Below, in pieces: positions 51,900 through 64,000 of a stretch of DNA of 64,000 bases. Source of the stretch: Straminergon stramineum (taxonomy: Eukaryota; Streptophyta; Bryopsida; Hypnales; Calliergonaceae). The position numbers were made by a program, and so were the translations under genes. Numbering within the stretch: the stretch's first letter is position 1; the number at the start of each line of letters is the position of its first letter. The notes under the pieces were generated by a model. That model was not told where the DNA came from. It did not search any database and worked only from the letters and a program-made list of their open reading frames with translations. The DNA is taken from the NCBI GenBank assembly GCA_963920665.1, contig OY987268.1:22012501-22076500 (forward strand), in the 5' to 3' direction.

Positions 51900-52950
51900 G
51901 GCTCTAGATTTCTAGATCAAACAGGATGGTATTTCACAGTCGTCCATGAGTTTTCCTGCTCTAACTGAATTGTAATGTTCTTAAGGATTCCGCAACTACA
52001 GAGCTTCTTGCTGGCCTTTTACATTTGCCTCATTTTTTTCGTCAATAATTCAGTAAACATCCAACCATGAAAACGCTGCAGAGCACAAGAAGTTTCGCTT
52101 AAGTGACTTTCAAGTTTACTCAAGAAAAGAAGAATGCACCTGTTTTTTACCATCCCATACGCTCTCTGAAATTTGTTATTTTTCACAGTTGAGAATTTGG
52201 AGATCATATGTGGAAATCAAAGACTCACTTAGCTAGGAGTCTACCTTGATAGGCCTCATTCTTTCAGAGTCAAATGTGAAAGTACCGAAGGCCTTGGAAG
52301 GAATGAAATTGAATGTGTGTGGGTATTGATTTCTAGTGAGACTATGGTTTGATGCCCCAAAAGGACCATGTTGGTACTTATGCTATGATTTGAAAATGTT
52401 CTTGTGACCTAGTGAAGCAAGTTCTAGCATGTCGAGTTTGTGGAGGCAATTGAATTTGCATTCAGATTAGCTTGTTAAAGTTTGTACAATATAAGGTTTG
52501 TACAATATAGATATTTGTTAATTGTGAAATAGTGCGGAGGACTTTTAGGACTACTTTAGAAATAACAATTGTACACTTATGTGCAATCAAAATTGAATGT
52601 ATGATTTTGCAAGTTTGTGGTTAAAAAAAAATTGCATTACCTACAATGTATGAAATCACAAAAAGAAATTTGAGTTACGAAGCTTTGAAAGAAAGCAAGA
52701 AAGTATTGATAAAACTTCTTGATGACTAGTAGTTTGAATTGACAAAAATCATAACCAAAACCGAGGTCCACATTGACTCAATTTTGTATAGGCCACCATT
52801 GACACCTGACCACCAACCTTTGGAATGAATTTGCAACTCTAATCCTATTTTGCAAGCAAATTAAACACATTAAGCAAGGATTATTTGTCTTTTGTCTATA
52901 TGCCTTGTTCATTTTCAATTTTTGGAAACTATCCAAAATTAGGAATATGT
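51900..52950. other. RuvBL1 3' flank and intergenic DNA
   Basis: No gene. Composition drops back to AT-rich after about 52.5 kb. A duplicated GTTTGTACAATATA(A/G) occurs at about 52477-52510. Confidence 0.5.
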
Positions 52951-53041
52951 AGTTGATTCAAAGCTTAATCATGACTCACATACTCATATTGTAGTCAAAG
53001 AGCCAAAGATCTCTTAAATCTTGTGTTCAAATGATCAAGGC

Positions 53042-53960
53042 ATAGTGATCATCTAGTATAAATTGCCTTCTCAATGAGGTAAACCGAGAGCTTTGTTAGC
53101 TAGACAAAGAAGAGCCTTTGTGCATGTTGTGACTATGGGAAGTCACCATAATGTTGTAAGGATAGAGAGGGATGTGAGAGAAAAGGAGGGAGTAAATGTA
53201 AGTGGTTGGATTGTACATAGAATTTTGAAACAAGCAACATTGTCAATAAGAGTGAAGCAAAAGAAAACAAAATTTTGAAACTAAAAAGTACATCAAAGAT
53301 TATTTAGATTTTGCAAAGAAACATCAATATTGGACTTTGAGTGATTAGGAATTGGTCCTTTTTTTAGATGAAAGCAAAATTAATTGATTCAATCATGATG
53401 GGTGATAGTGGTGTTGGGTTTGTGATGGCTAGTCAAGTTCACATGTGCAAGAAATAGTGAAGCATGGTGGTGGATTGATTATGGTGTAGAGGTGTATGAC
53501 TATCCATGGCTATGGGCCTATCATAAAGATCAATGGTAAGGTGAATCAATTCTTGTATAAGTAGCTTTTAGAGATTTGTCTCTCTCCAACAATCAGTTAC
53601 TAAGAATTAGACTCAATATTTCAATATGATAATGTGCCAGTTCACAATACAATGAAGCAATGGTTCAAATGACAATGTTTCAACTTGGTGCAATGTCAGT
53701 GCACTATCTTGTATATTAGAATTGAAGGGCAATGTACAAAAATTTTGGTACTCCATTTCTATCTTAATCCAAAAGAGCAATCTAGGATGTTGGTCAAAAG
53801 ACAATTGTAGCAATATGAAAGTGCACCATCTAATATATTAGAACTGTGGAACAATGTACAAAGAGCCTTTAGAGTTTGATTTCTATTTAAGAATGTCGAT
53901 GACTCTATTTGTGTGCCTAGGCAAATTGTAGTTGTTCTAACCTCTAAAGGAAGATGAATA
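53042..53960 (+). pseudogene. Decayed Tc1/mariner-type transposase
   Basis: DDE/D cut-and-paste transposase relic. Frame-jumping translation gives, in order: an HTH/linker-like part (RIERDVREKEGVNVSGW, then IVHRILKQATL) at 53165-53250; DESK at about 53367-53378; VKHGGG at about 53455-53475 followed by an IMVW-like block; YGPIIKINGK at about 53511-53540; FQYDNVPVHN at about 53618-53648, equal to the family FQxDNxPxHx block with its catalytic Asp; and ILELWNNVQRA near 53837-53870, equal to the NPIENLWxxLK region. Several stops and frameshifts separate these, so it is dead. Terminal repeats were not found. It could represent the class that once mobilised the TA-targeting MITEs here, but that is conjecture. 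Confidence 0.8.
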
Positions 53961-54445
53961 AAATACCCTACATACAAGATTCAATCAATTAACTATATCT
54001 TTGAATTTGAATTTCTCTCTTAGTACTTGGTTGTCATGTTCAAAACTTTGCTATAATATTGTTTCTCATCTATACTCTTCCAATCAATGTTCATTTTTTC
54101 AATTTTGTGCTTCAATCTTTAAAATCAAAAGTTTCAAACCATGCACACATAGCATGAGAATTCATTTAATAATTTTAAGATTACTATCTTGATTACAGGC
54201 TTGTAATCAAGGTTGGGTTCATCACTATTTTGCATGTAAGTTTCATCTAAAAAATTTGCAATAATTAATGTAGTACATTCCACCATTCTTCTAATTGAAC
54301 TATTATGGACTCAACACTCTTAAGTTAATCAATTCAAATATCATTAGTATAGAATAAGAAGAAATATAGAGGTTAAAAGTTGACCATGAGTTCATCCAAC
54401 TTTAAAAGTTGCATTCTTTAGGCCCTCCAAAAAACTTGCTTTCTA

Positions 54446-55011
54446 CCCCCTCCATCCCTAAATGATGTTCTTGTTGGCTTTAAGTTTTTGTCCCAAAATG
54501 ATTTTCCTATTACACTTTAGGACTTGAAAATTGGTCAACTTCAACTTTTGATAGTTACTTGGGACTAACAAAACAACTCCAAGCAATAGTTTCCCTTCCA
54601 TCTATACAATCATCAATCAAAATACAAATTAAATGACTAAAGATGTCAATCAACACTCTTTGTCCTTGTTTTTTGCATCTCTTTGAGTGTTTCCTGATTG
54701 AAGGAGATGAAGCTTTGGGAGATGGTATAGAGGTCCACATACAGGCTTGGGCATATATTGAGTGCCTACAAAACAATGACCTCACACTCTACAATTATAT
54801 GTCCAGTGATGCTCCTTGAAAATGCCCCAAAAATTTCACTTTTCAGAACTCCAAAACTCCACTTTGACAAGGGTTCCAAAACTCAAAATTTCTAGGATAC
54901 TAGGAGTGTACCAAACCCTACTTGCCATGCCAAACAATTTTGAAAAAATATTATTTTTTGCCTTAATCAAGAATACTTTGTTCAACATGAAGATTATTTT
55001 GGGACAGGGAG
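54446..55011. mobile_element. Stowaway-like element, 566 bp
   Basis: Left end CCCCCTCCATCCCTAAATGA, right end TATTTTGGGACAGGGAG, with TA at 54444-54445 and 55012-55013. Matches the Stowaway end consensus (CTCCCTCCGTCCC) loosely; longer than typical members. Non-coding. Confidence 0.6.
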
Positions 55012-56026
55012 TATCTCTAATCGAACTTCCTCACAGTACCTGGTTTCCGCAAACAAGAATCCAAACAGATACACCACATCTGTCCTGTTTTCCAAATATT
55101 ACTTTGGTGCACCCAATCCTCTCTACCTTGGGGGAACCACAGTTCTAATCATAGATTTCCAGGTCAGATGTACACTATTTACAAATCCTTCCTGAATGAG
55201 TACACTGCAGACCTCAATAATTACAATGCATCTAAAGAAACTTGAGTGAGGAATAGAGATCTTCGCGTGAGTTGGATATATCATGGCTAGTCGTCGTTTC
55301 TGCTGGATCGAACATACTAGAAGAGAGTTCATTCAGCAAAGAACAAAGAGAACGTTGTTGCTTAGAAAAGCCAGTGCCTGAAATCAAAATCATTCAAGCC
55401 GGGACCCAAACCATGCTCCAAACGTGGTAATTAATTCAGAGGCAGTTTTGCCATAGTAAAAACACGATCAATCACTTAACACTGATACTTTCAAGATATG
55501 AAGGCCTGCAGCCTAGTCTACAACGTATACTCCCATAATCCTCGCCGAATTTCTGCGCGTCCAAAAATATCATTAGAACACTACGTGAAACTACCCGAAA
55601 ATCAGACAACAAATGTTCCAGGTGTTAGCACTACACAGTATGTACCGAAATTGTCTAGTATAATGAACCAATGTGTCCACACTGTTGCATTAAGCATGAG
55701 ATCCTCTAATAACAAATGTGTTGTAATTTGATCAGCTGGATCATCTAATTGGTCGTTTCACCACCATCTTATTGAGATCATTGCCAAATTTCCTTGAATG
55801 CGCGCTTCAACAGATACTAAAATGAATAGAGTACTTGGACACATACTGAATATTAGAGCTCAGGGTCGATATAATGAACCCCCCTCCCCCCAATACATAC
55901 AAACATGTACGGGAATCTGTTTCCTCAATCAAGTCCTACAAAGCTTTAGTCAGTGTGAAAGACTGCTCAGATGCTTGGTTAGGTGTCGATAACTTACGCA
56001 GGGGTGATGAAACACTCCACCACTCT
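55012..56026. other. S30 3' flank, no other gene identified
   Basis: The part next to 56026 should hold the S30 3' UTR. Frames at 55123-55332 (-) and 55498-55731 (+) have no recognisable family and no splice context. Confidence 0.45.
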
Positions 56027-56874
<848 letters not shown>

Positions 56875-57010
56875 GGCGAGCTAGCGGAGATTGCTGCGTC
56901 AGGCGCGTGAATAAGCGGAAGCTGAAGCGTGAACGCAGGCGTTGATGAAGTGTCGCGATGGCTTGCAAAAGAGAGCTCCTGAGAGTGGCTGCGCTGCTTT
57001 CTAGTCCCTG

Positions 57011-57019
57011 AAACCCTAA
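57011..57019 (-). promoter_or_regulatory. Telo-box upstream of S30
   Basis: AAACCCTAA on the plus strand at about 137-145 bp upstream of the S30 ATG; in the gene's direction TTAGGGTTT. Telo-boxes act in either orientation in plant ribosomal-protein promoters. Confidence 0.6.
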
Positions 57020-57059
57020 TCCTGAAATGTAGAGACGAGGCGAACTTCATCCATGCTTA

Positions 57060-60009
57060 GGGGATGGATGTACACAGTTGGATGAGTTCTACATTTGGAT
57101 GAATGAATCGGTTTTCCACTCACCTATATTTGAGTGCTCAAGAAGTCCATATACTAAAATTCTCATGAAGAAAGTGCTTTAGAGGAATGTTTCGTCCAAA
57201 TCATTTTTCATTGATCCCAAGTAATGCTTGGATCTTTATAAGACAACCTTTTGATATGTTATAAAAAATTTGATAATATTGAAGCAAATAACATAATTGT
57301 ACAACAATATAAGGATTAATGTACAAAATTTCAAAGAAAAGATTTGAAAATTGGATGAAAGTCATTGATTCTTTCATCCTATCTTTTGTATTCAACTTTG
57401 TTGATGGTATGTCTTTAACATTTAGTTAACTTCTAAGTTTCCCGATTGAAGGCTATAAGACTCATTCAAATCATCATGATAAACAATAGTAATTCTTTGA
57501 AAATATCAATATCAAATACTGATTTGTCATCCATTGCAATTATTTTTGCTTTCAAGAAAAACTGGGTGGATGCATGGTTTGGTGTCTCAATAAATACACA
57601 AGGTTGATTTTTGGAAGGGGTATGTATTCTAAAGTGAATATCTTACAAAGTATAGTAGTTCCTAATGCTCTTTTTGGGTAAAAATATAAGAACTTGATTA
57701 AGAAGACATCTTTATAGTTTTTTTGACAACCAATGTCTATCAACATTGATTTATAGACTCTTGAAGATAAATGTATGGACTTGTTCCAATAGTTAATTTT
57801 ATATATGTGAACTTCTCTTATAATATAAACAAATAGAAATGGTTTATAGTGACTAATGTAAGAGTAAATGAAAACATTTTTTTTTGTCTAAAAATGAATT
57901 CTTTGGTGCCAACATCATTGTATTTCATATAGTTATGGACTTTTATAGAGTGAAAATTAGGTCCAATATTTGGAAGTCATTTTCTTAAAGATTTTTTTTC
58001 TTGATTTTTTTTCTTTCCTTTGAATAGTATATTTGAAGTTCTAGTGGGCATGTTTCGATTGTTTTCCAAAAAAAAAGGAAAACACTTGTAAAGGCTCAAC
58101 CACTTATGAAAACTATCATTAGATGGTTAATTATGGAATAACTTGTGACAATATTGAGACACCACACTATGTATCCACCCAACTTACAAATTCAAAGTCC
58201 CTAGGCTAATTCTACTATATTTGAGAACTTAAAAATTTCCTTAAAAAAATATTTTATTGTAGTTTGAATTTGAGGGACTATATCCATTTTATTAAATATT
58301 GAATACTACATAATTCTGGTCTACACAATAATGTATGATTTTGGCAAAGAAATCAGATTTTCAATTATGATTTATTGAAGATATGTGATACATAGATGTT
58401 TGAAAATGTCAATGAAAATATCCCTAATAACCCATCTTTGAACTTTGTCCATAACTTTTGATGAAAGACTTGAAATTTCAAACTGACTTTTGTAGATGAA
58501 ATTTTTCTTGATTTTACAACTTTGTTTAGTACAAAAGTTTTTGAAAAAAGTTGTTTTACTATGCCAAAATGAGGCCTAAAATTCTACTTTTAACACAATT
58601 CTTACCTTTCACCTAACTATGAGCAGTTGAGCTCCTACTAATTTTAGTTTACATCTCACATGGGTTGTTTTACCTCCTACCACCCCTCTTGTGTAAAGAG
58701 CTTCTTTTCTCCAATTTCTTCATGTACAAAAAAGAAGTGGCATTTAAAGTTGTATGACATGGTTGCCAAATATTTTGGTATGATAAAATTTCATGCCAAA
58801 TTTACTAAAATTAATATGGCAATTAGGAATAATTGCCACCACTTCTTTATACATTATGACGAATTTATGAGTCCAAAAAATGTTAGAGAAGTACCTCAAT
58901 TTGAATCTTGGGTGAGAGCCTACCCAAGGCCATGTCCAAGCCCCTTCAGGCATTGCAATGCAAAATTTCGCTTTAGTGTAAAGAACACTACCCACTATGC
59001 CCCTTGTCCATTGAAAACAACAATTCCCCCTATAATTCCTCATGGGCAAATCCAATTGTAATTTTTTTGTAGAACAACAAAGTACTCTCTATTTCCATAT
59101 TCAAATTTATTTTTTAAGAATATTGTGAATGCTTTTGTACTTACTAAGTTGCCCCAAATTTTTATGTTGTTTTAAAAGACTATTTGGTCCTTTAGGAGTT
59201 AACTACAAAAAAAACCCAAAGTTTTTCAAATCTTAGGGGAGAAATTAAAATTTGTAAAAGTTCCTATAATCTCAAGTTTTTGTGTCAATTTTAGAAGAAA
59301 TTAAATTTATATGAATATCAATACCTCTTATTTCAATCTATTATGACCTCCTAAATACAAAATGTGAAAGCTTTGGCACCAAAAGAAAATTCCCCCCAAA
59401 TTGTTTCTTTTTAAATATATTTCTCATAGAACATATTGTCTCTAAATGGAAAGCTTTGATTCATTGCATTTGGAGAGTCAATGAAGTGAAAGTAGTAAAA
59501 ATTCTTTTTTTGTGGGCAATCAAATCAACCTTGAGAAAAAATGATGTATCACTCATTTTTTTAACTCAATTTCACAACTTAATCTTTTTAGAATTAGAAA
59601 TAATTCAAATTTCAGAATTGTGAAGATGTATTACAAAATATAATTTAGAATAATAATTTAATGACAATTCTGAAACAATAATAGTAAAATATGATCCATA
59701 CATCATATCCACATGGTTAGATCAACCATTGTACAAGCACAAAAACTTAATTTAAATTTGATGCTAAAAATGGAAATTCTTTCTAAATTTAAGTGTAGAT
59801 TGAATATTTTTATTTTCACTAGGATGTTTTTCCTTTGAATTCAAAATGTTAAGTTCTAATCATAGTGATTTTTAAAGATTTTCATTTTACCTTTTATTCC
59901 AATTGTTTTTTTAACTAAAAAAATGAGTTACTATGACCAAATATATGAGTACTCTTTGAATTATAGAATATTTGCTAACAAAGACTTCAAAGTCTATACT
60001 ATACAAATG
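57060..60009. other. AT-rich repeat-derived DNA, no gene
   Basis: Contains an unpaired right end of a TTAA element (GGTCCTTTAGGAGTTAA, TTAA at 59199-59202); a possible left end TTAACTTCTAAG at 57426 would give an unusually long copy. The 133-aa plus and 103-aa minus frames at 58660-59061 overlap each other and show no domain, so I do not call a gene. Confidence 0.45.
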
Positions 60010-61339
60010 CTAACTTCTAAACAACCAAATGTCCATTCAAGGAACAATTAGAATTTGGGTAGGTGAAGATGAAGTAAAAATTGAACAAATGTTTTTGAAA
60101 ATCTGGCACAAAATGGAGACATTTATCCCCTCCTTGGAAATGTATAAATTTCCAATTAGATGCTTGAATCACAAGTTATGTTGCCCCAAACAATTTAGAT
60201 GGTCAATTTCATTAAAATGGCGATGTTCCAGTAAATTGGCAGTATTCTAGAAAATTGGTGGTCCATTTCACTACTTTGGCATGTTCTGAAATCAAAACTT
60301 GTCCTAGATGTTAGTAATCTAGACTTATCATAGATGTCTAACATCTAGATAAGTCATAGATATTTTAGACCGGGCGGTCTAGAATCTATACCATCTCTAG
60401 ATTTCTGAAATCTATAAGTGTCTTAGATATCCTTTTATAGTTCAGACTACGCGGTCTGAAAAATGGCATTTGAATACCGACAATTTAATGAAATTGACCA
60501 TTTAGACAATTTGGGAATCTCTTGAAAAATTCTTCTCCTACTTATGAAATTTGGCATGTGTGTATCTATTAGGTTATAAAATGGAATTGTGAAAAAATCC
60601 TACTTTTAAGGGCAAAAATATCCTTTTGAAGAAGAGTCAAAACTCAACTAACTTTATGGAATAAGTTAAAAAAACACATTTTGTTGTTATCTTGAAATTG
60701 TACTCTCAAAATTCTTGAAATTCTTTCCATACATTTGAAATGTTTGCTCTGAAATTTTCACTATTTGGATTTCATATAAAAATATTTTCCACTATACAAA
60801 AAGTTGTCTAAAAATAGCTAGTGCATTGCCAATTTTCATAACCTCCTCATGTATTGTATGTAAAACACCATATTTGCTTCTAAAATTTTGCATTTGTGTA
60901 CCTAACAAGATGTAGTTTGTATTTGATGGTGTAGAGGCTCAATTTTGTATAAAGCAAAAATTTTACTCCAAGAGGGTTCAATCAAAGTCTACTAAACCTG
61001 TCTTGCAAGAGTAAAATGTTGTTGTTTTTCTCACTTCAAACATCATAATTTTTCAATCCACATCACCAAATGGGCTAAATTTTTTTCCACAAATTCTCAT
61101 AGTAGTCTACTAAACATTTGTACAGTTGAAGTTCACCAAACAAGTATTTATTGTCAAGCATGAAAAGCATGAAAAGCATTCTCTTTGAACCCCTCACCAA
61201 TCTTTTGGAGGTTAGAGAACTAGCCTAAGCATCTACACACAAAAAAATTGATGGATGAAGAAATGCAATTTTGTGTGATTGTAATGTATTTGCATCATTC
61301 GTTGCTTGAAATTTAAATGTATGGTCCTGAATGGGTTAA
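60010..61339 (-). mobile_element. TTAA element C13, interrupted
   Basis: Reverse-oriented C6 relative. Its left end CTAACTTCTAAACAACCAAA parallels the C6 terminus TTAACCCCTAAAGGACCAAA, and its right end GGTCCTGAATGGGTTAA closes it at 61336-61339. The shared interior includes GAAATTTGGCA and GGGTAGGT blocks. It carries the 309-bp insertion at 60197-60505. Confidence 0.6.
60197..60505. mobile_element. Inverted-repeat element with internal palindromes, 7-bp target duplication
   Basis: Ends AGATGGTCAATTTCATTAAA and the near-complement TTTAATGAAATTGACCATTT; flanked by the direct repeat ACAATTT (60190-60196 and 60506-60512). Internal palindromes include AGACCGGGCGGTCT, CAGACTACGCGGTCTG and an ATCTAGACTTATC/GATAAGT-type hairpin. 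It interrupts C13, so it is younger than that copy. Confidence 0.65.
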
Positions 61340-61639
61340 GGAAAAAAAAGATCTTTCAGTGTAGATTTCTTGCTCCACCAATCCCAAAGAAAATAAGCAC
61401 AAAGCAAGCAAAGCAAGCCCAATCATCCTTTGTGTAAGCCAGTGATGTTAACACACCTCCTCCAGTCCTCCTTTCCAAAAAATCTTTTGTTCCTCAATAC
61501 CGGTACACGGACTCTTCGAGTTAAAAGGAACCCTTCTTAAAACTGCTGATGAAGTATGACCTACTTAAGCTAGGCCGGCTCTGACTACCTGTTTGCAAAC
61601 TTACGTGTCTTCAAGTAAGACGGTGTTGCAAAAATGCAA

Positions 61640-61900
61640 ACCGAGCTACAGTCAGCTCGGACCCCAGAGTCCCAGACCTCTTAATAATAAGTATATAAAG
61701 TATCTCGGACCCCAGACCTCATAGTAGCTTGGGCCCAGTCCGAAGGAGTGGTTCGGTTTTTAGGATTAAGTCCAAGCCCAAGGAGTCAACGACCGCGTGC
61801 AGTAGCCACACCACGCGTACACAGCGCAGCCCAAAACCCCTAAGAAGAAGAGAAACTTGTCGTCGAGCCCTAAACCCACGGAAAAAAAATAAAAGTTTAC
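61640..61900 (+). promoter_or_regulatory. Candidate promoter region of the 63.4-kb gene
   Basis: Contains TATATAAAG at about 61692, a duplicated CTCGGACCCCAGA (before and after the TATA), a CCGAGCT/AGCTCGG hairpin, TTGGGCCCAGT (site-II-like TGGGCC) and CCCTAAACCC at about 61868 (telo-box-like). This clustering suggests a promoter, which would give a leader of about 1.6 kb, probably intron-containing. Unproven. Confidence 0.35.
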
Positions 61901-62468
61901 TGTTTTAGAAAGAAATTGTCGTCAGTATTCAGTAAGCAGTCTTCTAAATATAGAATTCCCTGTTTTTCTCGTGAGGTGCCCCACATGTGTGCTCATGCTG
62001 ACGCCCTCACGCGACTTATCTTACCCGGTCCAAACACGCCGAGTATCATGACTCCAGCCGGTCGAATCCATTGCAATTCTTCCCATTGATTGTAACAGAA
62101 ACAGACAATAACATCGAATCAACGACTTTGGGCAAACGGAAGAAAAAAAGGAGACAGTCCAGCAAGCTAAGTTAATATTCCGTGGATTCGATCAAAGCCT
62201 TTGGCAAAGCTGTCATGACGTTACACGATCGAACAAGTGTAACCACGTTACGGATGGCCTTAACTTTAGTTTGCCATAAAATATCTCTCTGAGTCTCTGA
62301 GACGTCTGCTTAATCCACTATAAAATTGTGCACATCACTCGTCAAGTTCGTACTCATATGTAAGCCTGACTGATAGACAATTACAGACTGAGTGGATAAT
62401 GACTTGGGGAGCTAGCTAGCTAGACCGGGCTCTCACGCACTCGACGTACAATATTCCTAGCTCGATTA

Positions 62469-62780
62469 TTTTCTAGTTTTGTAGTCGAAGTACTGGAAGT
62501 CACTGTATGAATTCTCTGTACAGCGTTTGCATTTTTTTCTTCAATTTTCTGGTCCACGACTTGAAGTTTGGACTCTTTGTGTAAGACTTGCGTTCTCGTT
62601 TCCTGGTTACTTTGACTTCAAGTGGAAAACTCTTTGTAGAAGAGTTGTGCTCAGGTTTCTGGCCTACGACTTCAAGTTAAGAATTCTCAGAGTACGTGTA
62701 CAAGATTTGCCTTCTCGTTTTTTGGTTTATGACTTGGAGTTACTGAACGCTAGCTCGCTCTCGATATACGAGGTTTGCAT
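62469..62780 (+). repeat. Degenerate tandem repeat, unit about 60-65 bp
   Basis: About five units share TTCT(C)GTTT(C)CTGG, a (GG/TT/CC)TA(C/T)GACTT(C/G)AAGT block and TTTGC/CTTGC starts (about 62469, 62527, 62589, 62650, 62710). The 90-aa frame at 62527-62799 is open only because the unit is close to a multiple of three; I do not call it a gene. Confidence 0.55.
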
Positions 62781-63408
62781 TCAGTTGATGAGAGTATGAG
62801 ACTACTGTCAGTCTTTTTTTCTCGAAGGTTGAGATTACATTGATGAGACTCCAGACGCGGTTACTAGTTATTTTTTGACTTGATCGAAGAGGTTTATGTT
62901 GGAATGGGTGGTTAAACGCTTCCTGGAGTCATCAATTCCGGAATGATTTGACTGTTATATATATACCAGTGCTTACAACAACATAAGAAGTTGGAAACTT
63001 GGAACGAATTGAATTGAATGATTGTTCTAATGCTTTCATTCGGTTTGACGTTGTCATAACTTGCAGTCGCGGGGAGACAAAATTAGTGTCACAGAGCTAG
63101 TCTACCTCTAAACGGAGACATCAAATTTACAAGCGTAGTAGCACTCGCTAGCTAGCTTAGTTTGTAGTGCTACCCCACTGATCGATACGTAATCTTCATT
63201 TCTATAATTCAGTGCAAGGGTCATTCTCTTAGTCATTTCTTCTCCCACATGCGAGAGTTTGTGCTTATGTCACTTGTCATAAGGATATCTTTCCATGTCT
63301 TTTCATTTAGTTTAATGCCGTTCTGATAGCTCAGAGTTGCTGAGAGTTTTTCTGGTTCTGAGGTACCCCCACTGCACTAGTGTAGAATTCAAAGGATTGA
63401 TTGCATTG

Positions 63409-63726
63409 ATGGCGGCGTCAAGCAAGCCACGACAGAGAGTCTCAACGTTGCTGCCCATAGCGGAGCAGCGTCAGATCAAAGTCTGCGACAGCTCCTTTCT
63501 GGACGAGGCTGCATCTGCTCAAGACAAGTCGAGCTCTGGATATGGCAAGAAGGTGGTGCGGCCGCTTGTGAAACTGAAGAAGGCGTTTGTAGAGATGCTG
63601 GTGAGCGAGCAAAGGTCCCCTGGCAGTGTTGAGAATGGGAGCTTATCTGATAACCCTGCTCACCGGCCCGCGTTCTCAGTGGGCATGGGGATGGTGCCCA
63701 TGGGGTATATGCCCGGGTATATGTGA
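63409..63726 (+). CDS. Small orphan protein, 105 aa
   Basis: I do not recognise the family. The start is the ATG in TTGATGGCGGCG, a good plant context (G at +4, Ala-Ala next); an in-frame upstream ATG at 63337 would add 24 unlikely hydrophobic residues. The protein is basic and Ser-rich at the N-terminus (MAASSKPRQRVSTLLP), has a basic amphipathic central helix (KKVVRPLVKLKKAFVEMLVS at about 46-65), and ends in a Gly/Met-rich tail (SVGMGMVPMGYMPGYM). No signal peptide or membrane span. GC content and codon use are higher than in surrounding repeats. Single exon as drawn; an upstream leader with introns is likely. Confidence 0.55.
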   Translation: MAASSKPRQRVSTLLPIAEQRQIKVCDSSFLDEAASAQDKSSSGYGKKVVRPLVKLKKAFVEMLVSEQRSPGSVENGSLSDNPAHRPAFSVGMGMVPMGYMPGYM

Positions 63727-64000
63727 CTACGGTGCCAGTTTGTACTTTGGGCCCGACTTTGGGTGACAATTCTCAAATAGAAACTTTAGTTACAACTTGT
63801 GGTGTTGGTGACGAGGACAACTAGAACCTCTACAGAGCTTAATTAGGGAGCTTGTAGCTCTGTAACTAGGTCACAACATATCTCGACAGAGCTATGAGAG
63901 CTTGGAGTACGTGTCTCGATCACTGTAATAAGGACACATACGACTTCTATGGAGTTAAGTGAGCTAGTAATATCTGGAATTTCATTGACCACAATCCTGA
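63727..64000. other. 3' flank of the orphan gene
   Basis: Contains several repeats of the motif GAGCTT/AGAGCTA and TAACTAGG between about 63830 and 63910. Likely 3' UTR; no further gene before the window ends. Confidence 0.4.

Noticed and set aside
58660..59061. 133-aa plus-strand frame, with an overlapping 103-aa minus-strand frame
   Set aside because: AT-rich repeat-derived DNA, no domain, no consistent codon bias; mutual overlap suggests chance.

Overview
The window is nuclear DNA of a land plant. The evidence is spliceosomal introns with GT-AG borders, telo-boxes next to a ribosomal-protein gene, a plant-specific DRM1/ARP (dormancy/auxin-associated) gene, and an S30 protein that is not fused to a ubiquitin-like domain as it is in animals. 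Genes are sparse and separated by AT-rich, repeat-packed DNA. A seed-free plant such as a moss is plausible, but the sequence does not settle this.

Four protein genes can be supported. (1) A DRM1/ARP-like gene lies at 34770-35779 (+, three exons). (2) A complete RuvB-like 1 (RuvBL1/TIP49a) AAA+ ATPase gene lies at 46094-51658 (+, 12 exons, 456 aa). (3) 40S ribosomal protein S30 lies at 56027-56874 (-, three exons, 62 aa). (4) A small orphan protein of 105 aa lies at 63409-63726 (+). A decayed Tc1/mariner-type transposase lies near 53.0-53.96 kb. I see no tRNA, rRNA or CRISPR array. The genes are unrelated housekeeping or stress genes and form no pathway.

The rest is dominated by short non-coding inverted-repeat elements. 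The main group (families A, B and C here, about a dozen copies of 230-960 bp) begins TTAACCC and ends GGGTTAA. Comparing occupied and unoccupied paralogous sites inside this window shows insertion at TTAA with duplication of just TTAA: B1 against the empty site at 33758-33761, B4 against the empty site at 33259-33262, and C7 and C8 inside older C-like copies. TTAA targeting with CCC-starting ends is the hallmark of the piggyBac superfamily, which is not a typical plant transposon group. This is the best candidate for an under-described system here. No transposase for it is present.

Other element groups are: TA-flanked elements starting AGG; Stowaway-like elements (CTCCCTCC-type ends), including an 81-bp fold-back in a RuvBL1 intron; families E, F, G, H and I; SINE-like insertions with A-rich tails; and several simple fold-backs. 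Many are nested, so their relative ages can be ordered.

Layout: 1-31 kb, repeats only; 31.2-33.2 kb, GC-richer DNA with no recognised gene; 33.2-34.0 kb, repeats carrying two empty sites; 34.2-38 kb, DRM1 locus; 38-45.8 kb, repeats; 45.8-52 kb, RuvBL1; 52-55 kb, transposon relics; 55-57 kb, S30; 57-61.4 kb, repeats; 61.4-64 kb, orphan-gene locus with a long leader containing a tandem repeat. RuvBL1 intron 1 also carries about four tandem copies of a roughly 185-bp unit that includes the exon-2 splice acceptor, giving decoy 3' splice sites.
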